Source of the DNA: Herbihabitans rhizosphaerae
GTDB taxonomy: Bacteria > Actinomycetota > Actinomycetes > Mycobacteriales > Pseudonocardiaceae
Length of the DNA: 64,000 nucleotides
Direction of reading: 5' to 3'
Assembly (NCBI RefSeq): GCF_004216555.1
Contig: NZ_SGWQ01000002.1
Location: forward strand, 713,219 to 777,218
The position numbers were made by a program, and so were the translations under genes. Shown here piece after piece: positions 1 through 7,829 of this stretch (the first letter of the stretch is position 1; each line of letters opens with the position of its first letter). The notes beneath the pieces are model-generated. The model ran no database searches. It was given only the letters and a program-made list of their open reading frames with translations, and had not been told where the DNA came from.

Positions 1-352
1 GAACGCCGTAGGGCTGGTCGGTCGGCTCCTGCACGACGTCGACGTCGTGCGCCTGCAACTGCTCGAACAGCGCGTCAAGGTTCTTGGTGGCCAGCAGGAT
101 CCAGCCGTAGGTGCCCTTGGCCATCATCTCGGTGATGGTGCGCCGCTCGTCATCGGTGATGCCGGGAGCGACGGCCGGTGGCGCCAGCAGGATGTTCGTG
201 TCGGGCTGGCCGGCGGGGCCGACGGTGATCCAGCGCATCGCGCCCTGCCCGACGTCGCCGCGGACCTCGAAGCCGAGAACGTCGCGATAGAAGGCCAGGG
301 ACTCCTCCGGATCGTCGTGCGGGAGGAACGTGGTGTTGATGGTGATGTCCAT
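1..352 (-). CDS. VOC (glyoxalase/bleomycin-resistance) family protein, 3' end outside window
   Basis: This is a small VOC-superfamily protein; 117 codons are visible and the C-terminus lies before base 1. The ATG at 350-352 opens a reading beginning MDITINTTFLPHDD, followed by ESLAFYRDVLGFEV, the usual first beta-alpha-beta element of the fold. A second conserved stretch (TYGWILLATKNLDALFEQL) is the later strand-helix. VOC proteins bind a metal and act as isomerases, dioxygenases or drug-binding proteins; which applies here cannot be read from the part seen. Only five bases separate it from the stop of the AraC-type gene upstream, so the pair is probably one transcript with the regulator first. 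Confidence 0.8.
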   Translation of the reverse strand, partial: MDITINTTFLPHDDPEESLAFYRDVLGFEVRGDVGQGAMRWITVGPAGQPDTNILLAPPAVAPGITDDERRTITEMMAKGTYGWILLATKNLDALFEQLQAHDVDVVQEPTDQPYGV

Positions 353-357
353 GGCGA

Positions 358-807
<450 letters not shown>

Positions 808-858
808 CCGGTGATCGTACTTCTCGGCGCCACTCCCCTCGCCCGAAACCGGCCGAAC

Positions 859-886
859 GGCAGTTGCGTCACGTGACGCAACTGCC
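859..886. promoter_or_regulatory. 28-bp perfect palindrome between c-di-GMP gene and AraC gene
   Basis: Arm GGCAGTTGCGTCAC is followed immediately by its exact reverse complement, with no spacer; the centre is CACGTG. It lies 10 bp past the stop of the GGDEF-EAL gene and upstream of the AraC gene, both on the minus strand. It could fold into a 12-bp hairpin with a 4-base loop and stop transcription, or be a dimeric operator. No T-run follows, which makes a pure terminator role less certain. Confidence 0.6.
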
Positions 887-895
887 CTGGGCCGC

Positions 896-2605
896 TCAGT
901 TGGGCGCGGTGTTCTCCACCGACGGCATCTCCCTGGCGATGTCGGCCATCAGCTGCGGCCGGCGCGTCCAACGGCCCGACGCGTTGGCCAGCAGGCTCGA
1001 CAGCGGCTCGGGCTTGCCGAGGTGGAAGCCCTGCGCGACACGCACTCCGAGCCGGGACAGCGCGTCCACCTGAGTCGGCCGCTCGACCCACTCGGCCACG
1101 ACCGACAGGCCGAGGCCACGCGCGATGTCGACGATCCCGCTGACCAGGACGGTGTCCCGGCTGCCGTAGTCGATGCCGCGCACGAACTCCCCGTCGATCT
1201 TCAAACCGGTGATCGGCAGCTGCTTCAGGTGCACGAACGACCCGAAGCCGGCGCCGAAGTCGTCCAGCGTGATCCGGCAGCCGCTGGCCCGCAGCTGCTG
1301 CGACAGACTCCGCGCCGCGTCGAGATTCGTCACGGCGGCGGTCTCGGTGATCTCGAATCCCAGACGACCGGGAGCGACTCCGGCGGCGGCCAGCCGGTCC
1401 AGCACGAAGTCGCCGAAGTCCTCGTCCTCCAGCGTCCGTCCGGACACGTTGACGTTGAACCGCAGCCCCGGATACGGGTGCTCGACGAGTGCGTCGATCG
1501 CCGTATCGGCCACCCAGCGGTCGATGTCCAGAACAAGATCGGTACGCTCAGCCGCCGGCAGGAACTCGCCGGGCCCGAGGTGCGGAAGCCGATTATCCTC
1601 TAGCCGCAACAACAATTCGTGCCCGACGACGCGGCCGGTGCTCAGCTTCACCATCGGCATCGCGTGCAGCGCGAGCCCGCCGTCGGCCAACGCGTTGCGC
1701 ACTCTGTCCAAAACGGACACTCGCATGGCGGTGTCCATGTAGTGCCCCTGCTCGTACACGGTGACCCGGTTGCGACCGGCCGTCTTGGAGGCGAACAGGG
1801 CGAGATCGGCGTTGGCGAGCACCGCCTGCCAGTTGTCCCCAGCGTCGAATTTCGTCACACCCGCGCTGACCGTGGCGTGGCTACCCGACAGGCTTCCGCC
1901 CAGTGGAGTCGCCGCCACGGCGGTGCGTAACCGGTCGGCGACGGTTCTGGCCTCGGCCTCGTTGGCGTTCGGCATCAGCACGGCGAACTCGTCACCGCCG
2001 AACCGGCCCAACACGTGCCCCTCGCCCAGCCGGTCGCGCAGCAGATCGGCGAGCGCGCTCATCACCCGGTCGCCGACCGTGTGCCCGCGCAGGTCGTTGA
2101 TGTCCTTGAAGTTGTCCAGATCCAGCAGCACCAGCGCGCCGTGACCGCCCCTGGCCAGCTCGCGCTCCAGCACCCTGGTGAGCGCCCTGCGGTTGGGCAG
2201 CCCGGTCAGCGGGTCCTCCTCGACCATCCGCAGCAGGTCGTCCTGCCAGTGCGCGATGTGCGCGGACTCCAGCTCCCGCTCACGCCAACTGGACACGTCC
2301 ACGGCGCGGTACAGCAGCCGCCCGTCGGCCAGCGCCACACAGCTCACCTCGAGCCAGCGGCCGTCCGGCTTGTCCCCCGACCGCCACGGCACCACGGCCG
2401 GCGGATGCGGCACCGACGGCGCGCCGGTGAGCAGGGCCGGCAGCGACCGTCCCGCGGCCTGCTCGGCGTCCAGTTCCAGCAGGTCGGCCATCACGGGGTT
2501 GACCCAGCTGATCTGGCAGCGCCCGTCGGTCACGGCGAAGGCGACGTCGGTCGCGGACAGGACCTCGCGGGCCGCGACCTCGTCCTCACCCGTGAACTCG
2601 TCCAC
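896..2605 (-). CDS. PAS-GGDEF-EAL bifunctional cyclic-di-GMP enzyme
   Basis: This 569-residue protein predicts both synthesis and breakdown of the second messenger c-di-GMP. Residues about 10-110 form a PAS-like sensor ending in the usual linker helix; the diguanylate cyclase domain (about 128-285) has an intact GGDEF at 203-207; the phosphodiesterase domain (about 295-540) has E330 in an ELL version of the EAL motif, N384 and N386, DDFGAG at 448-453, K469, the AEWVE segment and QGFHLGKP. No RxxD inhibitory site is evident five residues before GGDEF. There is no signal peptide or membrane segment, so it is cytosolic. The GTG at 2603-2605 is preferred because AAGGGG precedes it at good spacing; the open frame extends further upstream without family resemblance. 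Confidence 0.9.
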   Translation of the reverse strand: MDEFTGEDEVAAREVLSATDVAFAVTDGRCQISWVNPVMADLLELDAEQAAGRSLPALLTGAPSVPHPPAVVPWRSGDKPDGRWLEVSCVALADGRLLYRAVDVSSWRERELESAHIAHWQDDLLRMVEEDPLTGLPNRRALTRVLERELARGGHGALVLLDLDNFKDINDLRGHTVGDRVMSALADLLRDRLGEGHVLGRFGGDEFAVLMPNANEAEARTVADRLRTAVAATPLGGSLSGSHATVSAGVTKFDAGDNWQAVLANADLALFASKTAGRNRVTVYEQGHYMDTAMRVSVLDRVRNALADGGLALHAMPMVKLSTGRVVGHELLLRLEDNRLPHLGPGEFLPAAERTDLVLDIDRWVADTAIDALVEHPYPGLRFNVNVSGRTLEDEDFGDFVLDRLAAAGVAPGRLGFEITETAAVTNLDAARSLSQQLRASGCRITLDDFGAGFGSFVHLKQLPITGLKIDGEFVRGIDYGSRDTVLVSGIVDIARGLGLSVVAEWVERPTQVDALSRLGVRVAQGFHLGKPEPLSSLLANASGRWTRRPQLMADIAREMPSVENTAPN

Positions 2606-2658
2606 CGGGCACCCCTTCACACGATCGGCTGTACACGAAGCGTAGTTGACCTCGGCCG

Positions 2659-3042
2659 TCAGCGCAGTCGTTCCATGCTCTGCGCCGCCCGGGCCAACTC
2701 GGCGGCCATCGCACGCAACTCCCCCGCTTCCGCGCCGTCCTCGGCTGCGGTCGCCACGTCTTCCGCCGCACACCGTAGCTGGAACAGCCTGTCTTGGAGA
2801 TCCGATAGTTCGTTTCCGGACAATACGACGGCGTCCTCAGGCAGGCCGCCGCGCTGCACGGCCGTGCGTCGCTCGTAGGCGCGCTGGCGGCACGGCTGGG
2901 CGCAGTACCGCCTCGGGCGGCCCACCCGATCCTCGTCCGGCAGCCGCCGACCGCACCAGCCACAGTGCCGCGCCTCGGCACGGCGCGGCAGGTACGCCGG
3001 CTCGGTGCTCGGCTCGGTGCTCGTTGGTGTCGCCGCGTTCAT
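2659..3042 (-). CDS. Small zinc-ribbon-like protein with C-terminal helix
   Basis: This 127-residue protein has a probable metal-binding N-terminal half (HCGWCGRRL, then RRYCAQPCRQRAYERR about 25 residues later), giving a Cys4 ribbon plus a basic tail. The C-terminal half (LSDLQDRLFQLRCAAEDVATA onward) is a charged amphipathic helix likely to form a coiled coil. Similar small Cys4 proteins occur widely in actinobacteria without assigned function; nucleic-acid binding is a guess from the Arg-rich ribbon. I start at the ATG at 3040-3042; an upstream start at 3087 in frame would overlap more of the spacer to the divergent phosphodiesterase. No strong ribosome site supports either. Confidence 0.6.
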   Translation of the reverse strand: MNAATPTSTEPSTEPAYLPRRAEARHCGWCGRRLPDEDRVGRPRRYCAQPCRQRAYERRTAVQRGGLPEDAVVLSGNELSDLQDRLFQLRCAAEDVATAAEDGAEAGELRAMAAELARAAQSMERLR

Positions 3043-3109
3043 GACGTGCGACCGTATCTGGACACCCAGCGTGCACCCATACGCCACGCCGCTGAGGCAA
3101 ACTTCAAGG

Positions 3110-3904
3110 ATGCGTCTCGACTTCGCGGCAGACCACGGCTACCTGCGCGGACCGCATCCGCGTGCGTTCGTCCACCGGGGCTGGCACGTGGACGACCTCG
3201 ACGGCATGGAGAACTCGCTCAGCGCGTTCCGGCGTGCCGTCGACGAGGGCTACCGGTATCTGGAGACCGACGTGCACGCCACGTCGGACGGCGTGGTCGT
3301 GGTGCACCACGACGCGGCGCTGGATCGCACCACCGACGCCACCGGCCAGATCGCGCGGCTGCCGTGGCAGACCGTGCGACGCGCCAAGGTGGCCGGCAGG
3401 GAGCCGGTGAGCCGGCTGGAGGACCTGCTCGAGGAGCTGCCGGAGGCGCTGGTCAACATCGACGTCAAGGCCGACACGGCGGTCGAGCCGGTGCTGGACG
3501 CCGTGCGCCGCACCGACGCGTGGGAGCGCGTCTGCCTCGGCACGTTCTCCGACACGCGGCTGGCCCGGGTGCGCAAGCTCGGCGGCGCCCGCCTGATCAC
3601 CTCGATGGGCCCGCGCTCGGTGCTCGCGCTGTGGGCGTCCGGGTGGAACCGCAGGCTGCCGGTGAGCCGGGCGATCCGAGGCTTCTCGGCGCAGGTGCCG
3701 GTGCGCCACGGCCGGCTGGAACTGGTCACCCGGCGGACAGTCGAGGCCGCGCACCGCATGGGCCTCGAGGTGCACGTCTGGACGATCAACGACCCCGTCC
3801 AGATGAACGCCCTGCTCGACCTCGGGGTGGACGGTCTGGTCACCGACCGCCCCGATCTGCTGCGCGACGTGCTCACCCAGCGCGGCACCTGGGCCACTAC
3901 TTAA
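3110..3904 (+). CDS. Glycerophosphodiester phosphodiesterase (GDPD family), cytosolic
   Basis: This 264-residue GDPD-type TIM-barrel enzyme hydrolyses glycerophosphodiesters to glycerol-3-phosphate and an alcohol. The metal and catalytic residues are visible: HR at 22-23, E34 (GMEN), E52 and D54 in LETDV, and H67 in VVVVHHD. The C-terminal VWTINDPVQMNALLDLGVDGLVTDRPD is the standard barrel closure. There is no signal sequence, which argues for a role in recycling lipid head groups inside the cell. The ATG at 3110 is chosen since it begins directly before the conserved N-terminus; upstream in-frame codons overlap the divergent zinc-ribbon gene. It is convergent with the Rpf-like gene, 49 bp apart. 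Confidence 0.88.
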   Translation: MRLDFAADHGYLRGPHPRAFVHRGWHVDDLDGMENSLSAFRRAVDEGYRYLETDVHATSDGVVVVHHDAALDRTTDATGQIARLPWQTVRRAKVAGREPVSRLEDLLEELPEALVNIDVKADTAVEPVLDAVRRTDAWERVCLGTFSDTRLARVRKLGGARLITSMGPRSVLALWASGWNRRLPVSRAIRGFSAQVPVRHGRLELVTRRTVEAAHRMGLEVHVWTINDPVQMNALLDLGVDGLVTDRPDLLRDVLTQRGTWATT

Positions 3905-3953
3905 AGTCGGCCCGCTTGACCGCACCGAGCGCAAGCCACGCTGAGGTCGCACG

Positions 3954-4628
3954 CTATTTGAACGCAGCCTTCCACGTCTTGGGACCGAGCCGGCCGGAGT
4001 CCCTGATGTGGTTGGCACGCTGCAGATCCAACACGGCCTGGTGGGTCTCCTGGTAGTAGCAGCCGCTGCCCTGGAAGTCGTAGCCGAACGCGTTCATGCG
4101 CAGTTGGAACGCCTTGAGCGCCTCGTCGCAGTCGCCGAACGCGTAGACCTTGCCCGGCCACGCGGCGGGCGCCGACGGCGGAACGGGCGGCCTCGGCGGT
4201 GCCGGCGGGCGCACGTGACCGCCGATGTAGGCGGAGTCGGCGCGGCTGGGCACGACCTTGCTGCGCGCGTCCCGGTCGTTGCGCAGGGCCAGGTGCTTGC
4301 CGTCGGCGCACTCCCACGGCTGCCAGCCGCGCATGCGGTAGAGGTACAGCGCCCGGTAGTCCTGCTCGGACGATGATGCCTGGTGTGGCAGGCCGGCTCC
4401 CTTGACGCTGCGCCAGGTCGACAGGTCGAACTGGTACGCGCCGTAGTAGCCGTTGCCGGTGTTGGTGTTGTACCGGCCGCTGGCTTCGCACGCGCGGAGC
4501 TTCGACCAGTCGTGCCGCGGCGGGTCGGCGGCCGCGGACACGCTCATGACGAAGACCTGGATTCCCGCCGCGGCGGCCGCCACGAGCAGCAGTTTCGCAA
4601 TCCCACGCACAACTCGCTTACCGCTCAT
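3954..4628 (-). CDS. Resuscitation-promoting-factor-like transglycosylase with peptidoglycan-binding domain
   Basis: This 224-residue secreted protein has a basic start and hydrophobic core (about residues 8-33) that form a signal peptide. Residues 38-110 are the Rpf lysozyme-like domain, with catalytic Glu48 in LRACEASGRYNTNTGNGYYG and a likely C47-C107 disulfide. A proline-rich linker (140-155) leads to a peptidoglycan-binding module (160-224) with its own Cys pair, ending GPKTWKAAFK. Rpf proteins cleave glycan strands and stimulate spore germination or exit from dormancy. No ribosome-binding sequence precedes the ATG at 4626-4628, so translation may be leaderless. The order Rpf then binding domain differs from RpfB-type proteins, which carry DUF348/G5 domains. 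Confidence 0.88.
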   Translation of the reverse strand: MSGKRVVRGIAKLLLVAAAAAGIQVFVMSVSAAADPPRHDWSKLRACEASGRYNTNTGNGYYGAYQFDLSTWRSVKGAGLPHQASSSEQDYRALYLYRMRGWQPWECADGKHLALRNDRDARSKVVPSRADSAYIGGHVRPPAPPRPPVPPSAPAAWPGKVYAFGDCDEALKAFQLRMNAFGYDFQGSGCYYQETHQAVLDLQRANHIRDSGRLGPKTWKAAFK

Positions 4629-4840
4629 GAGTGGAACGGTAAGTCGAAGTCACAACTTTCACAACAGCAACATGTAAACCATTAGCATCACACGTCACCC
4701 TCGCGGGTGAGTGCGCGACACGCCGGTGAATCCGAAGCCTGATCGATCTCGTATCGAGCCGGCCACAGCCGCCCGTGCGTGACCCCGGGTTCAGTACCCT
4801 CCGCGTACCCGGACACCCATCCGGGGCCGAGGAGGGGTTG
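4629..4840. promoter_or_regulatory. Divergent control region between Rpf-like gene and MFS gene
   Basis: 212 bp without a gene. On the Rpf side is a direct repeat TCACAAC at 4650-4656 and 4659-4665 (9-bp period), 22-37 bp before the Rpf start, suited to a regulator touching one face of the helix. On the MFS side a GGAGG at 4831-4835 sets the ATG at 4841. I looked for a c-di-AMP (ydaO) riboswitch, common before rpf genes in this phylum, and did not find a convincing match. Confidence 0.4.
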
Positions 4841-6283
4841 ATGAGCGTCGTGGACGACAGCCCGGGGGCAGCGGAGAGCGCGACGAGCCGCCGTCGCGAG
4901 CAACGCGCCTGGTACTGGTACGACTGGGCGAACACGACGTTCTACACGTCGGTCACCACGGTGTTCGGCGCGATCTACTTCAGCTCGATCGCGGCCGAGG
5001 ACGCGAAGACCGACATCGCGCGCAACGGGCCCCAACCGTGCATGGCGGTCAACGCCGACACCGGCGTCTTCGAGAAGAACACGCTGGTCAACTGCGACGT
5101 GTCGCTGTTCGGTATCGAGTTCCCGGCCGGCGCGCTCTGGGGCTACCTGCTCGCCGCGGCGACGCTCATCCAAGTGCTGGTCCTGCCGATCACCGGCGCG
5201 ATCGCCGACCGCAGCCACGCCAAGAAGCGCATGCTCGCCACGTTCGCGTTCATCGGCGCCGGCTCGACCTGCCTGCTGGTGACCGTGGTCGAGACGACCT
5301 GGCAACCGGCGCTGATCTTCTACACGATCGGCCAAGTCGGGTATGGCGCCTCGATCGTCGTCTACTACTCGTTCCTGCCCCAGATAGCCGAGGCCGACGA
5401 GCGTGACGACGTGTCCGCCCGCGGCTGGGCGTTCGGATTCCTCGGCGGCGGGTGCGCGCTCGCACTGCAACTGGTGCTGGTGACGCTGCACGAGACGTTC
5501 GGGATCGCCGAGGGCACCGCGGTCCGCCTCTGCTTCGTGATCTCCGGTCTGTGGTGGGCCGGCTTCACGCTGATCCCGCTGCGCCGGCTCAAACAGCACC
5601 AGGTGCCACCGCACGAAGCCGAGCGCGGCGCGTCGGTGCTCACCGCCGGCTTCCGCGAACTGCGCACCACGTTCAAGGCGGCCAGGGCGTTCCCGCTCAC
5701 GCTGGCGTTCCTCGGCGCGTATCTGGTGTACACCGACGGCATCTCGACGGTCGTGTCGGTATCGGCCCAGTACGGCACCGAGGAGCTGAAGTTCGGCGAG
5801 CAGACGCTGATCATCACGATCCTGGTGATCCAGTTCGTGGCTTACCTCGGCGGCATGCTGCACGGGCTGGTGGCCCGCCGGCTCGGCGCGAAGCGGACGA
5901 TCCTGGGCAGCCTCGTGGTGTGGATCGTGGTGCTGGTGTGCGCCTACTTCGTGAAGGCCGGCGAGGAGCTCCAGTTCTTCGCGCTGGCCGCCGGGATCGG
6001 GCTGGTGCTCGGCGGCACGGTGGCGCTGTCCCGGTCGCTGTTCAGCCAGATGATCCCGAGGGGCAAGGAAGCGCAGTACTTCTCCCTGTACGAGATCTGC
6101 GAGCGCGGCACCGCGTGGATGGGGCCGCTGCTGTTCGCCAGTATCGGCCACGCCACCGGCACGTTCCGTTACGCGATCATCGCGCTCGGAGTGTTCTTCG
6201 TGGTCGGGTTCGTGCTGCTGTGGCTGGTGCCGGTGCGCAAGGCGATTCGCGCGGCCGGCAACGCCGAGCCCGAGCGCCTGTGA
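4841..6283 (+). CDS. MFS transporter of the UMF1/Atg22-like family
   Basis: This polytopic membrane protein of 480 residues has about 12 hydrophobic segments. The opening WYWYDWANTTFYTSVTTVFG is the signature first helix of the Atg22-like (UMF1) branch of the major facilitator superfamily; yeast Atg22 exports amino acids from the vacuole, but bacterial substrates are unknown. Two loop cysteines (around residues 66 and 87) lie in an extracytoplasmic insertion between helices 1 and 2. The start is fixed by GGAGG 5 bases before the ATG. The gene stands alone: the Rpf-like gene is divergent, and a 374-bp leader region follows before rbpA. Confidence 0.85.
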   Translation: MSVVDDSPGAAESATSRRREQRAWYWYDWANTTFYTSVTTVFGAIYFSSIAAEDAKTDIARNGPQPCMAVNADTGVFEKNTLVNCDVSLFGIEFPAGALWGYLLAAATLIQVLVLPITGAIADRSHAKKRMLATFAFIGAGSTCLLVTVVETTWQPALIFYTIGQVGYGASIVVYYSFLPQIAEADERDDVSARGWAFGFLGGGCALALQLVLVTLHETFGIAEGTAVRLCFVISGLWWAGFTLIPLRRLKQHQVPPHEAERGASVLTAGFRELRTTFKAARAFPLTLAFLGAYLVYTDGISTVVSVSAQYGTEELKFGEQTLIITILVIQFVAYLGGMLHGLVARRLGAKRTILGSLVVWIVVLVCAYFVKAGEELQFFALAAGIGLVLGGTVALSRSLFSQMIPRGKEAQYFSLYEICERGTAWMGPLLFASIGHATGTFRYAIIALGVFFVVGFVLLWLVPVRKAIRAAGNAEPERL

Positions 6284-6437
6284 CCCTCAGTAAGTACGGA
6301 CAGTGAGCAACTCCCTCACAGCCGATCGGCTACCGTACGTGTCGGTAGCACATCACCGGTTCGGAGACCTCTTGACACGCCGCCAAAGGGGCGTGCATCA
6401 CACGTCATGACACCCCAGTTCGGCAACGGCCCTACAC

Positions 6438-6463
6438 GGATATCCCCCGTGCGGGTGATATCC
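6438..6463. promoter_or_regulatory. Imperfect hairpin/palindrome upstream of rbpA
   Basis: GGATATC at 6438-6444 pairs with GATATCC at 6457-6463; inside, CCC pairs with GGG around a GTGC loop, one mismatch overall. It could terminate the MFS transcript weakly or be a binding site. No T-run is present. Confidence 0.4.
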
Positions 6464-6574
6464 CGGATGACCATCGCGATAACGCGTCACAAATCCGTGC
6501 CGATTCGCTCCCTAAGGAGGAAGCTTTTGTTGACGGGTGAATGACGTCACCGTGTGCTACCGGACCCTGCATCC

Positions 6575-6602
6575 GGGAACGATTGGACCAGTCCGGTCGT
6601 TG
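6575..6602 (+). promoter_or_regulatory. Sigma-R (SigR/SigH)-type promoter of rbpA
   Basis: GGGAAC at 6575-6580 and GTTG at 6599-6602 are separated by exactly 18 bases, matching the GGGAAT/C-N18-GTT consensus of the thiol-stress sigma factor of actinomycetes. Transcription would begin near 6608-6610, giving a leader of about 50 bases. In Streptomyces coelicolor rbpA is a known SigR target, so position and consensus agree with established biology. Confidence 0.85.
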
Positions 6603-6657
6603 CACTCGGTGAGCAACACCCCGGGGCTCTACACGAGCCGAAGGAAAGGACACCGCC

Positions 6658-7002
6658 ATGGCCGACCGTGTTCTCCGTGGGAGCCGGCTTGGGGCGGTCA
6701 GCTACGAGACTGACCGCAACCACGATCTCGCGCCGCGCCGTACGGTTCGGTACGCGTGCCCGAAGGACCACGAGTTCGAGGTCCCGTTCTCCGATGACGC
6801 CGAGGTTCCCCCCACCTGGGAGTGCCGCCTGCACGGCAGCGAGTCGAAGATCATCGACGGCGAGCAGCCGGAACAGAAGAAGACCAAGGCTCCGCGTACG
6901 CACTGGGACATGCTGCTGGAACGGCGCACCATCCCCGAGTTGGAGGATCTGCTGACCGAGCGGCTCGAGGAGCTGCGCGGTCGTCGTAGCCGCAGCGCCT
7001 GA
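6658..7002 (+). CDS. rbpA: RNA polymerase-binding protein RbpA
   Basis: RbpA is an actinobacterial-specific RNA polymerase partner that binds the primary sigma factor, stabilises the open complex and affects rifampicin sensitivity. All regions are present in 114 residues: the N-terminal tail (MADRVLRGSRLGAVSYETD), the core domain with Cys at ACPKDHEFEV and ECRLHG, the basic linker (QKKTKAPRTHWDM) that contacts DNA, and the C-terminal sigma-interaction helix (LLERRTIPELEDLLTERLEELR). AAAGGA at 6645-6650 sits 7 bases before the ATG. It is transcribed from the sigma-R-type promoter just upstream and ended by the strong hairpin at 7014-7050. Its place beside ppm/lnt matches mycobacteria. Confidence 0.97.
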   Translation: MADRVLRGSRLGAVSYETDRNHDLAPRRTVRYACPKDHEFEVPFSDDAEVPPTWECRLHGSESKIIDGEQPEQKKTKAPRTHWDMLLERRTIPELEDLLTERLEELRGRRSRSA

Positions 7003-7013
7003 CACACACGACC

Positions 7014-7050
7014 GCGAAGACCCCCGGAGCCCCTTGCCGGGGGTCTTCGC
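7014..7050. terminator. Bidirectional hairpin terminator after rbpA
   Basis: A perfect 14-bp stem: GCGAAGACCCCCGG (7014-7027) pairs with 7037-7050 around a 9-base loop. It lies between the convergent rbpA and methyltransferase genes and can serve both. Confidence 0.9.
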
Positions 7051-7066
7051 ATGTCCAGGCCCCGGA

Positions 7067-7828
7067 TCAGGCGACAAGCAGACGCACGCCAAGCTCTGCC
7101 GCGTCGAGATCGATCAGGTCGCGGTTGCGTTCGGCCCAGTGGCCGGATGCGAGGTCATCACGGAGGCCGCGCACTGCCCGCTGCTCGGCGACCGGCCCGA
7201 CTCTGGCCCAGATCGACATCCCGCGACGGATATCCTCGTCCAGGTACGCCTCGGGCCGGCGCCAGTAGGCCTCGTAGAAGCCGTCCGCGCAGTCCCACGG
7301 AATGAGCACCGGTTCCACCGTGGCACCGATCGAGCAGGCCAGCTCGGGCAGCGACGGCCGGCCGACGAGAAGGCCGGCGCGCTCGGGCAGATAATCGCGA
7401 TCCAGCCAGAATAGATCGAGGGCGCTGAAGTCCTTGGTGAACACCACCACGCGGCGCGTGACCCGCCGCATCTCGCGCAGACCCGCGATCGGGTCCTGCC
7501 AGTGATCGATGGTGGCGAAAGCCATCGCGGCGTCGAAGGACTGGTCCTCCAACGGAAGGCTCTCCGCGAACGCAGCCACGCACGGCGCCGCGCCTGCTTG
7601 GCGCTGCGCCCGCATGACCGCCGACGGTTCCACCGCGGTGACGTCACGGTCGGAGGGCTCGTAGGAGCCGGTGCCCGCCCCGACATTGAGCACGGTCCGC
7701 GCATCGCCGAGCGCGGCCCAGACCTGGCTCGCGATCCGCGGCTCGGTGCGCCGAGTCACGGTGTAGGTGGCTCCGATGGCGTCGTACAGCTGATCTCCGG
7801 ACTCATGTCCGGCGGGACCCGAGTCCAT
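7067..7828 (-). CDS. Class I SAM-dependent methyltransferase, substrate unknown
   Basis: This 253-residue methyltransferase has a Rossmann core. Motif I is VLNVGAGTGSYEP (around residue 45), motif II the acidic VTAVEPS, then FDAAMAFATIDHW and RVTRRVVVFTKDF as motifs IV and V. It resembles the UbiE/menG-like 'methyltransferase type 11' group that acts on small molecules, but nothing indicates the acceptor. The ATG at 7826-7828 lies one base after the TGA of ppm, so translation is probably coupled and the gene belongs to the lnt-ppm operon. A role in polyprenol-phosphate or lipoprotein metabolism is only suggested by that context. Confidence 0.78.
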   Translation of the reverse strand: MDSGPAGHESGDQLYDAIGATYTVTRRTEPRIASQVWAALGDARTVLNVGAGTGSYEPSDRDVTAVEPSAVMRAQRQAGAAPCVAAFAESLPLEDQSFDAAMAFATIDHWQDPIAGLREMRRVTRRVVVFTKDFSALDLFWLDRDYLPERAGLLVGRPSLPELACSIGATVEPVLIPWDCADGFYEAYWRRPEAYLDEDIRRGMSIWARVGPVAEQRAVRGLRDDLASGHWAERNRDLIDLDAAELGVRLLVA

Positions 7829-7829
7829 G

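Larger units (their letters stand above)
6284..6657. other. 374-bp intergenic leader region of rbpA
   Basis: No credible gene longer than about 25 codons. Contents in order: a short GTGAG/CTCAC inverted repeat just after the MFS stop; a hairpin at 6438-6463; an AAGGAGG Shine-Dalgarno-like sequence at 6515-6521 followed by a TTG-initiated reading of only five or six codons (LLTGE or LTGE) ending at a TGA; an overlapping ATG reading of 23 codons; and the sigma-R-type promoter at 6575-6602. The strong SD with almost nothing behind it suggests a leader peptide on a longer transcript, or chance. Confidence 0.4.

Noticed and set aside
4629-4840. A possible c-di-AMP (ydaO) riboswitch upstream of the Rpf-like gene
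   Set aside because: GGTGAATCC occurs at 4729-4737, but the other conserved blocks and pairing are not present in order on either strand.
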